In this document: piece after piece, positions 33,511 through 42,739 of the stretch
Layout of the letters: each line of letters opens with the position of its first letter
How positions within the stretch are numbered: position 1 is the first letter of the stretch
From: CAZDUS01 sp964535015
GTDB taxonomy: Bacteria > Verrucomicrobiota > Kiritimatiellia > CAIKKV01 > CAITUY01
DNA length: 64,000 nt
Direction of reading: 5' to 3'
Assembly: GCA_964535015.1 (NCBI GenBank)
Contig: CAZHRU010000003.1
Location: 1-64,000 of the forward strand
Translations under genes and position numbers: made by a program
Notes under the pieces: generated by a model
Database searches by the model: none
Seen by the model: the letters and a program-made list of their open reading frames with translations, nothing else
What the model was told of the DNA's origin: nothing

Positions 33511-36489
33511 ATGAATAGAATAGATGGACTTGCGTCGGCGGGAAGCGAAACGCCGCTGGAGGGATTGAGCAAGAGTTACGCACTATTGAAACTGGCGGTG
33601 GGAGCCCCGGATCGTTTTGTGACATGGGACGCGATTGTATTGACGGCGTCGAGCGAGGAGCAGGCGCGGTTGTACCGGCGGCATCTGGAGGAAGTGCGTG
33701 TCCGTGGATTGATCGCGGCGGCGACGCGGACGGTGGTGGTGGCGGATCCGGGCGGGATGCGGATCGGGAGCGGCGGGGCGACGCTGCATGCGTTGCGGGT
33801 GCTGGCGCAGGAGTACTCGGCAGAGGCGGTGGGCGGGTGGCGGGTGCTTTTGGTGCATGCGGGCGGGGATAGCCGGCGAGTGCCGTGGGCGAACGTGTTC
33901 GGGAAGTGTTTCATTCCGTTTCCTCTGTTGGCGGATCCCGACCAGGCGGTGCCGACGCTATTTGATCACCAGTTGGCGGTGGCGGCGCCGTTAGCGGGAC
34001 GGATGCCGGGTGCGGGATTGGTGTCGCTGGCGGGGGATGTATTGCCGTTGCTGAACACGAGCCGGGTGGGGTTGGTGGCGGATGGTGCGGTGGTAGTGAC
34101 GGCGGCGGAATCGCTGGATGTGGCGGGGCGGCACGGGGTGATCGTGGCGGACGGGGATGGGCGGGTGGTGGATCTTCTGCAGAAGGCGGACCCGGAGACG
34201 TTGGCGGCGCGGGGTGCGCTGGTGGGTGGGGGGGCGGCCTTGCTGGACACGGGGATCTACGCGTTCTGCGGGGAGGTGTACCGGCGGTTGGTGGGGTTGG
34301 CAGGCGAGACGCCGGACCCGGTCGTGGAATTGGTGGCGTCGCGGCGGGAGTGCAGTCTTTACGAGGAGATCGCGTCGGCACTGGTGGCGTCGCGTCGCGA
34401 GTGGGTGCAGGGGCGGCCACTGGGGCCCCGGTTGGTTGGTGCGTTGGGTGAGGGGGTGTTGTGGAACCGGACGGTGCCGGAGTTATATTTTGTCCACTTG
34501 GGGACGACGGCGGAGATTCTGAATCACTTTTCGTTGAATTGGGAGGGGCGGATCGGGCGGGTGGTTTCGGCGGATGTGGCAGGGGCGTTGGGGTCAGCGG
34601 CCGTAGTCTGTGCGACGACGGCGGGGCGCGAGACGACGGTGGGGGACAACAGTTTTCTTTACGGTTGCCGGCTGACGGGGGAGACGGCGGTCGGGAGTCG
34701 GTGTGTGGTCATGGGGGTTCATAGCCGGGGGTTGCTGCGGGTTCCGCCGAATCTTTGCGTATGGCAGTTGCCGTTGCGGCGGCGGGGGAAAGGGGCGCGC
34801 CGGTTTGCGTCGGTCTGTTGCGGGGTGGATGACTGTCCGAAGGACGAGTGGACGGCGGGGACATTTTGTAACCGCGAGTTTGCCGGCTGGATGCGGTCGC
34901 ACGGGGTGGAGGCGGATGAGTTGTGGGGGGCGGGGGTGGCGCGGACGTTGTGGCACGCGCGGTTGTTTGCGCGGGTGGGTGCGGACGACGGGTTGGTTGT
35001 GTTGGGGTGGTTGTGGGGTGATGGGACGAAGGGTGGCGAGGGGGCGGCGTTATGGCGGGGGGCGGAACGGTTGAGTCTGGCCGAGTTGCATGCGGAGGTG
35101 GATTTCGGGGAGGTGGCGGAACGGTTGGCTCGGGTGCAGGATGGATTGATTTTGGACATTATGGAAAGGACAGTCCGGCACGGGATGAACCGGAATGTGC
35201 GGGCGTTGATGGGGCAGGCGTCGCCTGCGGTGCGACGCACGAAGGCGTGGCGTGGTGTGGTCTCGGCGGCGGAGGGATGCGTCGAAGGCGGGGGGAGCCG
35301 GTCGTTGCAGGTTGCGGCAGATTTGTTTTTGGCGGATGGCAGGGCGGATGAGGCAGCGGCGGCGGAGCGCAAGGCGTTTGAGGCGATTGGGCGGGAGGTC
35401 GGGCGGTATGTGAAGTCGTACGAGGCGGTCAGGGTGTCGGACCTGGTGCCCGGGACGGTGGAGGAGACGTGTTTGCCGGTGCGGTTCGATTTGGCGGGAG
35501 GGTGGAGCGATACGCCGCCGTATTGTCTGGAGAATCCGGCGCGGGTTTTGAATATGGCCGTGGAGTTCGGGGGGCGTCGTCCGGTCATGGCGCGGGTGAC
35601 GGCGTTGGCGGAGCGGGAATGGCGTTTTTACCAGGAGGATACGGGTTTGGTCGAGGTGGTGCGGCCGGGGGAAGGGACGGGGGTGACCAGTTCGCTATCG
35701 GATCCGTTTGTGTTGTTGAAAGCGGCCTTGCAGTTGACGGGGTATGGGGCGGGACGGGGGATTCATCAGGGGGTGGAGGTGCGGACGCACACGGGAGTCC
35801 CGAAAGGGAGTGGGTTGGGTACGAGTTCAATCCTGGGTGCGGCGCTGGTGAGTGCGTTGCAGAAGTTGGCAGGCCGCAGGTGTGATGCGGAACCTGTGAG
35901 TGAACTGGTGTTGGTGCTGGAGCAGCGGATCACGACTGGCGGCGGGTGGCAGGATCAGGTTGGCGGATTGATGCCGGGCGTGAAGTGCATCACGTCGGCG
36001 CCGGTGCAGCCGATGCGGCTGGTGATCGAGCCGGTGCCGTTGTTACGGGAGACGGCGGTGGAGTTGGAGTCGCGTCTGGTGATCGCGTACACGGGATTGG
36101 ACCGGTTGGCGAAGAACGTATTGCAGATCGTGGTGGGGCGGTATTTGAGGCGGGAGCGACGGGCGTTGAATGCGGTCCGGCGGTTGGTGGAGTTGGCGGA
36201 TGAGGGGCGTGAGGCGCTGGTGCTGGGGCGGTTGGATGACGTGGGGCGGGTGATGGAGGAAGTGTGGCGGGTACACCAGGAGTTGGATCCGCACTGCAGC
36301 AATGCGGGCGTGGACGCGATGTTCGACAAGGTTGCGGATCTGGCGTCGGGCTGGAAGTTGGCCGGTGCGGGTGGAGGCGGGTTCATGGGGGTGTTGGGCA
36401 AGGACCCGGAGGCGGCGGAGCGGATCCGGCGGACCCTGGCGGGGTTGGGCGCCGGCGTCAAGGTGTATGATTGGCGGCTGGCCACCTGA
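33511..36489 (+). CDS. fkp: Bifunctional L-fucokinase/GDP-L-fucose pyrophosphorylase
   Basis: A 992-residue enzyme of Fkp length. The N-terminal half carries the nucleotidyltransferase motifs (GSGGATLHALRVL, HAGGDSRRVPWANVFGK). The C-terminal third is a GHMP kinase: LPVRFDLAGGWSDTPPYC, KGSGLGTSSILGAALVSA, TGGGWQDQVGG and KLAGAGGGGFMGV. Together they convert free L-fucose via fucose-1-phosphate to GDP-fucose, used to decorate capsule, LPS or glycoproteins. A related sugar such as D-arabinose is possible. Start ATG at 33511; no strong SD is visible. The nucleotide-sugar dehydrogenase at 61190 is another sign of surface glycans. Confidence 0.92.
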   Translation: MNRIDGLASAGSETPLEGLSKSYALLKLAVGAPDRFVTWDAIVLTASSEEQARLYRRHLEEVRVRGLIAAATRTVVVADPGGMRIGSGGATLHALRVLAQEYSAEAVGGWRVLLVHAGGDSRRVPWANVFGKCFIPFPLLADPDQAVPTLFDHQLAVAAPLAGRMPGAGLVSLAGDVLPLLNTSRVGLVADGAVVVTAAESLDVAGRHGVIVADGDGRVVDLLQKADPETLAARGALVGGGAALLDTGIYAFCGEVYRRLVGLAGETPDPVVELVASRRECSLYEEIASALVASRREWVQGRPLGPRLVGALGEGVLWNRTVPELYFVHLGTTAEILNHFSLNWEGRIGRVVSADVAGALGSAAVVCATTAGRETTVGDNSFLYGCRLTGETAVGSRCVVMGVHSRGLLRVPPNLCVWQLPLRRRGKGARRFASVCCGVDDCPKDEWTAGTFCNREFAGWMRSHGVEADELWGAGVARTLWHARLFARVGADDGLVVLGWLWGDGTKGGEGAALWRGAERLSLAELHAEVDFGEVAERLARVQDGLILDIMERTVRHGMNRNVRALMGQASPAVRRTKAWRGVVSAAEGCVEGGGSRSLQVAADLFLADGRADEAAAAERKAFEAIGREVGRYVKSYEAVRVSDLVPGTVEETCLPVRFDLAGGWSDTPPYCLENPARVLNMAVEFGGRRPVMARVTALAEREWRFYQEDTGLVEVVRPGEGTGVTSSLSDPFVLLKAALQLTGYGAGRGIHQGVEVRTHTGVPKGSGLGTSSILGAALVSALQKLAGRRCDAEPVSELVLVLEQRITTGGGWQDQVGGLMPGVKCITSAPVQPMRLVIEPVPLLRETAVELESRLVIAYTGLDRLAKNVLQIVVGRYLRRERRALNAVRRLVELADEGREALVLGRLDDVGRVMEEVWRVHQELDPHCSNAGVDAMFDKVADLASGWKLAGAGGGGFMGVLGKDPEAAERIRRTLAGLGAGVKVYDWRLAT

Positions 36490-36515
36490 ATCACGCATTC
36501 TGGTTTCGATGATCG

Positions 36516-36543
36516 TTGACTCCGGCCTCTGTTCGGGTATCCT
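36516..36543 (+). promoter_or_regulatory. Candidate promoter giving a leaderless or near-leaderless purD transcript
   Basis: TTGACT (36516-36521) and TATCCT (36538-36543) are 16 bases apart. The purD ATG is only nine bases past the -10 and no SD is visible. Confidence 0.4.
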
Positions 36544-36551
36544 TTTCCGTC

Positions 36552-37829
36552 ATGAATATTCTTGTTGTGGGCGGAGGGGGTCGCGAACATACCCTCGTGT
36601 GGAAACTGGTGAATGACAGCCGCCGGCCGAAGGTGTTTTGCGCGCCCGGTAATGCCGGCACGGCGGAACTTGCCACGAATCTGGATATCGGCGCCGAGGA
36701 TATTCCGGCGCTCATGAGCTGGGCCCGGGAGCACCGGCCCGACCTGACGGTGGTGGGCCCCGAAGCGCCGTTGTGCGCGGGATTGGTGGACCTTCTGGAA
36801 AAGGAAGGATTGAAGGCCTTTGGTCCGTCACGGGCCGCGGCCCAGATCGAGGGTAGCAAGGTCTTTGCCAAGGACATCATGGTGGCTGCCGGGGTGCCGA
36901 CAGCGAAGGCGAGTTTCTTTACCGATGCCGCGCTGGCGCTGGACTTCGTTCGTTCCATTGGTGCGCCGCTGGTGATCAAGGCCGAGGGGTTGGCGGCGGG
37001 TAAAGGGGTGACGGTCTGCGCCACGGTGGAGGAGGCCGAACGTGCGGTACGGGAGTCGCTTGTGGATGGCGCCTTTGGCGAAGCCGGCAAGCGGATTCTG
37101 GTGGAGGAGTTCCTGGAAGGGGAGGAGGCGTCCATTCTGGCGCTGACCGACGGGAAGCGGGTGGTGTTGCTGGCCACGGCACAGGATCACAAGCGGGTTT
37201 TCGATAACGATCAGGGGCCCAATACGGGAGGCATGGGCGCCTATTCGCCGGCGCCGGTGGTTACGGCGGAGATGTTCCCCGCCATCGAGCGCGACGTGTT
37301 CGGACCGACGCTGGCGGAACTTGAGTTGCGCGGCATTCACTACAAGGGCGTGCTCTATGCGGGACTGATGATGACCAAGAAGGGGCCCAAGGTTCTGGAG
37401 TTCAACTGCCGGTTCGGCGATCCCGAGACGCAGGTGATTATTCCGCGCCTTGCCGGCGACCTGATACCCGCGCTGGAGGCGTGCATTGATGGGACCCTGC
37501 GGCCGGAACTGGTGACCTGGCGGGCGGAGTCCTGCGTGTGTGTGGTGATGGCGGCGGGTGGATACCCGGGGACCTACCGGAAGGGCGACGAAATCCGGGG
37601 CCTCAAGGAGGCGGCGAAGGTCAAGCAGGCCGTGGTATTCCATGCGGGAACGGCGTTGAGCAAGGGGCGCGTGGTGACGGCCGGCGGGCGGGTGCTGGGG
37701 GTGACGGCGCTGGGCAGCGGGTTGAAGGAGGCGGTGGACCAAGCCTATGAGGCGGTGACCCGGATTGATTTCGACGGGGCCATCTACCGCACGGATATTG
37801 CGGCGAAGGCGTTCGGAAGGAAACAGTAA
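36552..37829 (+). CDS. purD: Phosphoribosylamine-glycine ligase
   Basis: A 425-residue ATP-grasp enzyme for the second step of purine synthesis, making GAR from phosphoribosylamine and glycine. N-terminal VVGGGGREHTLVWKL, GPEAPLCAGLVD, ATP-grasp motifs PLVIKAEGLAAGKGV and EEFLEGEEAS, DHKRVFDNDQGPNTGGMGAYSP, and the metal site EFNCRFGDPETQ are all present. Start ATG at 36552. purE follows after 28 bases, so purine genes form a small operon. Confidence 0.96.
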   Translation: MNILVVGGGGREHTLVWKLVNDSRRPKVFCAPGNAGTAELATNLDIGAEDIPALMSWAREHRPDLTVVGPEAPLCAGLVDLLEKEGLKAFGPSRAAAQIEGSKVFAKDIMVAAGVPTAKASFFTDAALALDFVRSIGAPLVIKAEGLAAGKGVTVCATVEEAERAVRESLVDGAFGEAGKRILVEEFLEGEEASILALTDGKRVVLLATAQDHKRVFDNDQGPNTGGMGAYSPAPVVTAEMFPAIERDVFGPTLAELELRGIHYKGVLYAGLMMTKKGPKVLEFNCRFGDPETQVIIPRLAGDLIPALEACIDGTLRPELVTWRAESCVCVVMAAGGYPGTYRKGDEIRGLKEAAKVKQAVVFHAGTALSKGRVVTAGGRVLGVTALGSGLKEAVDQAYEAVTRIDFDGAIYRTDIAAKAFGRKQ

Positions 37830-37857
37830 AGGGATTAACCTTTAGAGAAAGGGACTT

Positions 37858-38373
37858 ATGAGTACAGCAGAAGTGGCGTTGGTGATGGGGAGTGATTCGG
37901 ATTGGCCACTATTGGAGGACGCCGTCGGTGTTCTGGCCAAGTTTGAGGTGGAGAGTGAAGTACGCGTCATGTCGGCGCACCGGACGCCTGATTTGGCGGC
38001 GACGTTTTCCAAGCAGGCGGCGGGGCGCGGGCTTAAGGTAATCATTGCCGCGGCGGGCGGGGCGGCGCATCTGGCGGGCGTCATCGCGGCGCATACGACC
38101 CTTCCGGTTATCGGGATTCCGGTGGCCAGCAATCTCATGGGAGGCATGGATTCGCTGTTGTCCACGGTGCAGATGCCGGCGGGGATTCCCGTGGCGACGG
38201 TGGCGGTGGGGAAGAGCGGGGCCACGAATGCGGCGCTACTGGCTGTTCAGATTCTGGCGCTGGGAAACCCGGCGTTGACGCGCAAGTTGGTTCAATACAA
38301 GAAGTCACTCGGGGAGAAAGTAAAGGCCGGCAACGCGCGGATCCAGATTGAGGCGGCGAAGAAGAAGGGGTGA
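37858..38373 (+). CDS. purE: N5-carboxyaminoimidazole ribonucleotide mutase
   Basis: A 171-residue class I PurE with MGSDSDWP, SAHRTPD, AAAGGAAHLAGV and QMPAGIPVAT. It moves the carboxyl group of N5-CAIR to give CAIR in purine synthesis. SD GAGAAAGGG precedes the ATG. Its last residues are lysine-rich. No purK was seen in the window. Confidence 0.96.
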   Translation: MSTAEVALVMGSDSDWPLLEDAVGVLAKFEVESEVRVMSAHRTPDLAATFSKQAAGRGLKVIIAAAGGAAHLAGVIAAHTTLPVIGIPVASNLMGGMDSLLSTVQMPAGIPVATVAVGKSGATNAALLAVQILALGNPALTRKLVQYKKSLGEKVKAGNARIQIEAAKKKG

Positions 38374-38412
38374 GGGCTGGGGGTGTGAGTTGTGAATGGT
38401 GAATCGTGACAA

Positions 38413-38436
38413 GAATCCGGAGTTCAGAATCCAGAA
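38413..38436. repeat. Family C repeat at the start of the S41-like gene
   Basis: Two AGAATCC-type units (38412-38418 and 38426-38432) related to 17285-17388. If translation began at GTG 38406, the repeat would encode the first dozen residues. Confidence 0.6.
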
Positions 38437-38468
38437 CGGATAGTGAGACCATCCGTGCCGTCGGACGT

Positions 38469-39434
38469 GTGACGCGGGCGCGGGTGTTCGTTCTCGGGTT
38501 GTCCCTGCTGGTGTCCGCTTCGTATGCGCGGGCGGCCTTGAGTATCGGGGAGATGATACAGTTTCTGGAGGATCGCGGGTTGCCGGGCGTGTCGACCACG
38601 GCGGTGGAAAGTGCGATTACCGGGTTGATCCGATCGATAGATTCCGAGGCCAGGATCTGCACACCGGAGGAGGCCGCGTCTATCCGCACCGAATGGACCG
38701 GCGTGGGGCAGAGCGGGGCAACCAACGGCGGGTGGTCAGGGTCGGTGGACATGTTCGAGTCCTGGCCGGAGGGTCTTGCCTATCTGAAGATCAAGGGGCT
38801 TTACCGCGGTGGTGGAGTGGAGATCATGGGGCACTTGCGGACATTGTCGAAGAGGGCGGGGGTGATCATGGATCTCCGGGGGACCGACGGGGCCGACTTG
38901 GATGCCGTGGTGGCGTTGGCGAGTCCGTTCTATTGTTCCGGGGATGTGCTTTTCCGTGTGGAGACCCGGGCGGGGGCGCCGGTGGAAACCCGTGTGGCCG
39001 GCGAGGGGACCGCGTTGAAGACGCCGTTGCTGGTGTTGATTGATCATGACACGCGTTGTGCGGCGGAAACCCTGGTGGCGTTATGGAACGGCAAACCGGG
39101 TGTCATGTTGATTGGCGAGTCCACGCGGGGGGATACCGGGGTGCGTGATCTGTTGCCGTTGCCGGATGGGCGTTTCCTGTATATGGCCACGAAAAGGCTG
39201 GTTCCGGTGGCGACGGCGTATGGGGCGAAGGGGGTGTGTCCCGACGTGGCGGTGGATACGAAGGGCGGGAGTGTAACACCCCTGGTGCATGCGCCCGGCC
39301 ACGGCCGCCCGCTCAGTGCGAAGTCGCTGGAAGACCGGGACTTGATGATGCGGGTGGATTCCGATCCGGTGTTGAGGCGGGGAACCGACATTCTCCTGGC
39401 GTTGCGGGCAATTGACAACCATGGCAATCCCTGA
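38469..39434 (+). CDS. S41 peptidase-like exported protein, catalytic dyad replaced
   Basis: A 321-residue protein with a signal peptide (VFVLGLSLLVSASYARAA). The second half has the C-terminal-processing-protease fold: VIMDLRGTDGADLDAV, LLVLIDHDTRCAAETLVAL, GKPGVMLIGESTRG and a later PDVAVDT. Where active S41 enzymes have Ser in SASxE and Lys in TxGKG, this has Cys197 and an acidic/threonine pair (RGDTG). Serine-lysine catalysis is unlikely, so it may be a binding protein. GTG 38469 suits the signal peptide; GTG 38406 would add repeat-encoded residues. It overlaps the next gene by 14 bases. Confidence 0.75.
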   Translation: MTRARVFVLGLSLLVSASYARAALSIGEMIQFLEDRGLPGVSTTAVESAITGLIRSIDSEARICTPEEAASIRTEWTGVGQSGATNGGWSGSVDMFESWPEGLAYLKIKGLYRGGGVEIMGHLRTLSKRAGVIMDLRGTDGADLDAVVALASPFYCSGDVLFRVETRAGAPVETRVAGEGTALKTPLLVLIDHDTRCAAETLVALWNGKPGVMLIGESTRGDTGVRDLLPLPDGRFLYMATKRLVPVATAYGAKGVCPDVAVDTKGGSVTPLVHAPGHGRPLSAKSLEDRDLMMRVDSDPVLRRGTDILLALRAIDNHGNP

Positions 39435-40482
39435 CTCCATCATTATTCCCGTGGATGCCAGGCGGCCCGACCCCGCGGCGGTTCGGCGTGCCGTCAAGGT
39501 GTTGCGAGCCGGGGGGCTCGTGATTGTTCCGACGGAGACGGTGTACGGGTTGGCGGCGGACCCCGGGGTGGACGGGGCGGAGGATCGTATCTACGAGGCC
39601 AAGGCGCGGGATCGGGGGAAGCCGATTCCCCTACTGGCGACCAGCCAGGAGGCGGTGGCGCGATGGGGGGGCACATTGTCGTGTGCGGCGCGGCGGTTGG
39701 CGCGGCGATACTGGCCGGGGCCCCTGACCCTGGTGTTGCCCTGTGGCGACCGGGCGGAGGGTTTCAGGGTGCCGGACCATGCGGTGACTCAGGCGTTGCT
39801 CAAGGCGGCGGGAGGGGTATTGCGGGTGACCAGTGCCAACGTGAGTGGAGATCCGGCGGCGAGGAATGCCCAGGAGGCGCTGGCGGCACTGGGTGACCGC
39901 GTGGGACTGGTGTTGGACGCCGGGCCGGCGGCGCTGGGCCGGGAGAGTACGGTGGTGGATGCCACCGGCGAGGTTGTGAAGGTCCTGCGTGAGGGGGCGA
40001 TTCCGTCGGGCCGGATTCTGGCCAGGCCCCTGGTTTTGTTTGTTTGCACCGGCAATATCTGCCGGAGTCCGATGGCCGAGTATCTCCTGCGCCGGTGGCT
40101 GGGGCCGGAGAGTTCCTGGGAGGTGGGTTCCGCCGGCGTTTCGACGGCGGATGGGTTGGAGGCCAGCGAGGCGGCGGTAATGGCGATGGAGGACGCGGGG
40201 CTGGATGCGTCGGGGCACCGGAGCCGGCGCCTGACCCCGGCGCTGGTTGACGCCGCCGACCTGGTTGTGGTAATGACCGATGCGCACCGTCGGATCGTCC
40301 TCGGTCAGTTTCCCGGAGCCCGCCACAAGGTGGTCCTGTTGAATGCATTCAACAGTGTCCGGCGGAACGAGGATGTGGAGGATCCCATCGGGATGTCGCT
40401 CGATGTCTACCGGCAGACGCGGGATGAGATGAATGCGGCCATGCCGGATCTGGTGTTGCATTTGCACGAATTGCTTCAATAA
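39421..40482 (+). CDS. Sua5/YciO/YrdC-low-molecular-weight phosphatase fusion
   Basis: A 353-residue fusion. Residues about 15-200 are a threonylcarbamoyl-AMP synthase domain (VPTETVYGLA, KARDRGKP, TSANVSGDPA), which acts in the t6A tRNA modification. Residues about 204-353 are an arginine/tyrosine phosphatase of low-molecular-weight type: FVCTGNICRSPMAEYLL with nucleophile Cys209, and the acid EDPIG near the end. Bacillus has separate Sua5 and YwlE-type phosphatase genes close together, so the fusion makes sense as a gene-neighbour merger. ATG at 39421 is preferred over TTG at 39412; the start is within the preceding gene. Confidence 0.93.
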   Translation: MAIPDSIIIPVDARRPDPAAVRRAVKVLRAGGLVIVPTETVYGLAADPGVDGAEDRIYEAKARDRGKPIPLLATSQEAVARWGGTLSCAARRLARRYWPGPLTLVLPCGDRAEGFRVPDHAVTQALLKAAGGVLRVTSANVSGDPAARNAQEALAALGDRVGLVLDAGPAALGRESTVVDATGEVVKVLREGAIPSGRILARPLVLFVCTGNICRSPMAEYLLRRWLGPESSWEVGSAGVSTADGLEASEAAVMAMEDAGLDASGHRSRRLTPALVDAADLVVVMTDAHRRIVLGQFPGARHKVVLLNAFNSVRRNEDVEDPIGMSLDVYRQTRDEMNAAMPDLVLHLHELLQ

Positions 40483-40497
40483 CTCGCAAGGAAGAAC

Positions 40498-42180
40498 ATG
40501 AAAATAGCGATTGGCGCGGACCACGGCGGTTTTGAGTTGAAAACCCACCTGCTCGGATGGCTCCGGGAGCGCGGGATTACGGTGGAGGACGTGGGTTGCT
40601 ACAGTAACGAAGCGGCGGACTATCCCGACTATGCCCGTCTGGTGTCGGTGATGGTGTCCGAAGGGTTGGTTGACCAGGGCATCCTGATTTGCCGGACCGG
40701 GCTGGGGATGAGCATGGCGGCCAACAAGTTTCCGCGCGTACGTGCGGCGTTATGCCTGACGCCGGACATGGGGCGGGTGGCCCGGGTTCATAACAACGCC
40801 AATGTGTTGGTGCTGGGAAGCGACAACAATTCCCATGACAAGATTGGGGCCATCGTCAAGGCGTGGTGCGAGGCCCGGTTTGAAGGGGATGAACGGCACC
40901 AGCGGCGCGTGAACAAGATTGGCGCGATGGGGGGATCGGCTGTGGAGATGGCGGCGGTTGGCCTGGTGGATCCCGAGATTTACGATGCGATCAAGGGCGA
41001 GGAGGATCGCGAACAGAAGACGCTGGATTTGATCGCCTCCGAGAATTATGCCAGCCGGGCGGTGCGCGAGGCGCAGGGGTCGCTGATGACCAACAAGTAT
41101 GCGGAAGGCTATCCTGGCAAGCGGTACTACAACGGGTGCGAGTTTGTTGACGTGGCCGAGCGTCTGGCGATTGAGCGGGCCAAGGCCCTGTTCGGCGCCG
41201 AGCATGCGAATGTCCAGCCGCATTGCGGGAGTTCGGCCAATATGGCGGTTTACTTCGCGATGTTGCAGCCGGGCGATACGATTCTGGCCATGAGTCTGGC
41301 GCATGGGGGGCACCTGACACACGGGCACAAGGTCAACTTTTCCGGGCGTCTTTTCAACATCGTCTCCTACGGGGTCAACAAGGGGACGGAGTTGATTGAT
41401 TACGACGAGGTGGAGGGACTGGCAAAACAGCACAAGCCCAAGTTGATTGTTGCCGGCGCCAGTGCCTATCCGCGGGTGCTCGAGTTTGCGCGGTTGCGCC
41501 AGATTGCCGACCGTGTCGGTGCCCTGCTGATGGTGGACATGGCGCACATTGCCGGTCTGATCGCCGCCGGAGTGCATCCCAACCCCGTGCCTTACAGCGA
41601 CTTTGTGACGACCACCACGCATAAGACGTTGCGCGGTCCGCGTAGCGGCATGATCCTGTGCCGTGCGGTCTACGCCCAGGAAATCGACAAGACGGTATTC
41701 CCGGGATTGCAGGGCGGTCCGCTGATGCATACGATTGCCGCCAAGGCCGTGTGCTTCAAGGAAGCCGCGTTGCCGGACTTCAAGGCCTACCAGCGGCAGG
41801 TGGTGACGAATGCACGGTTATTGGCGGACTATCTTTCCAAGCACGGGATGCGGATTGTGTCGGGCGGCACGGATAACCACCTGATGCTGGTGGATCTGAC
41901 GGGTATTGGCAGTACCGGCAAGGATGCGGCGGTGGCCTTGGAGAAGGCGGGAATCGTGGTCAACAAGAACGCGATCCCGTTCGATGCCAAGCCGCCGGCG
42001 GTGACCTCCGGTATCCGCATCGGGACTCCGGCGGTGACCACGCGGGGTCTCAAGGACGCCGAGATGACGCTGTTGGGGCAATGGATTGTGGATGCGGTCA
42101 AGCATCAGGGGGATGGGAAACGGTTGGAGAAGATCCGGGGCGAGGTCCAGGCGCTGGCACTGCGATTTCCGATACCGTAG
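40498..42180 (+). CDS. Ribose-5-phosphate isomerase B-serine hydroxymethyltransferase fusion
   Basis: A 560-residue fusion. Residues 1-145 are RpiB: AIGADHGGFELK, catalytic-type Cys65 in ICRTGLGMSMAANK and a family NANVLVLGS strand. Residues about 155-560 are GlyA: LIASENYASRAV, YYNGCEFVDVAE, and the PLP lysine Lys376 in TTTTHKTLRGPRSG. It would interconvert ribulose- and ribose-5-phosphate and transfer the serine hydroxymethyl group to folate, joining the pentose and one-carbon supplies for purines; purD and purE are near. SD AAGGAAG precedes the ATG. Both domains look catalytically complete. Confidence 0.95.
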   Translation: MKIAIGADHGGFELKTHLLGWLRERGITVEDVGCYSNEAADYPDYARLVSVMVSEGLVDQGILICRTGLGMSMAANKFPRVRAALCLTPDMGRVARVHNNANVLVLGSDNNSHDKIGAIVKAWCEARFEGDERHQRRVNKIGAMGGSAVEMAAVGLVDPEIYDAIKGEEDREQKTLDLIASENYASRAVREAQGSLMTNKYAEGYPGKRYYNGCEFVDVAERLAIERAKALFGAEHANVQPHCGSSANMAVYFAMLQPGDTILAMSLAHGGHLTHGHKVNFSGRLFNIVSYGVNKGTELIDYDEVEGLAKQHKPKLIVAGASAYPRVLEFARLRQIADRVGALLMVDMAHIAGLIAAGVHPNPVPYSDFVTTTTHKTLRGPRSGMILCRAVYAQEIDKTVFPGLQGGPLMHTIAAKAVCFKEAALPDFKAYQRQVVTNARLLADYLSKHGMRIVSGGTDNHLMLVDLTGIGSTGKDAAVALEKAGIVVNKNAIPFDAKPPAVTSGIRIGTPAVTTRGLKDAEMTLLGQWIVDAVKHQGDGKRLEKIRGEVQALALRFPIP

Positions 42181-42203
42181 AGTCTGGAAGAAGGAGGACG
42201 GTT

Positions 42204-42737
42204 GTGATTCTTCGCGATTTGACCAAAGACGAGATGGCCATGGTGGAACAGGTGGGCCATCAGCAGGAGGTGGCCCGCGGGGACTGGATCGTGAGGGAAG
42301 GCGATGTGGGTCAGTCGTTTTTCCTGGTGATCAGCGGGCGAGTGGAAGTGCGCAAGAACCTTGGCATGGACAAGTACAAGCGGTTGGTCGAACTGGGGCC
42401 GTTGGATGTTTTCGGCGAGGTGTGTTTTCTTGGGGTGGCATCCCGGTCGGCGGGGGTGGTGGCGCTGGAGCCGACGGTGGTGATGGAGTTCAGACAGGAT
42501 GACTTCGAAAAATTGATCGCCGTGCATCCGTTGATCGGACTCAAGTTATACCGCGGGATCGCCCGCGAGTTGGCGCAACGCCTGGCCTGTGTGGATAGCG
42601 ATCTGAGGGATGCGCTGTTGTGGGCGCTGGGCGACAAACGGATGGCGGCGGACCCCGTGGTGCTTTCCCAGCGCAAGTTGACGCTGGCGCCGCTGTCCTC
42701 CCGTGTCGGCGGCAACGCCAGGATTGTCGTCGAGTAA
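42204..42737 (+). CDS. Cyclic-nucleotide-binding-domain protein without DNA-binding domain
   Basis: A 177-residue protein with one CNBD (about 8-125): DWIVREGDVGQSFFLVISGRVEV split by a beta roll, and a phosphate-binding cassette FGEVCFLG with SRSAGV. The remaining tail is helical and has no helix-turn-helix, so it is not a Crp-type regulator; a ligand-controlled adaptor is likely. GTG at 42204 is preferred because AGAAGGAGG sits ahead of it. nth follows after two bases. Confidence 0.85.
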   Translation: MILRDLTKDEMAMVEQVGHQQEVARGDWIVREGDVGQSFFLVISGRVEVRKNLGMDKYKRLVELGPLDVFGEVCFLGVASRSAGVVALEPTVVMEFRQDDFEKLIAVHPLIGLKLYRGIARELAQRLACVDSDLRDALLWALGDKRMAADPVVLSQRKLTLAPLSSRVGGNARIVVE

Positions 42738-42739
42738 AG

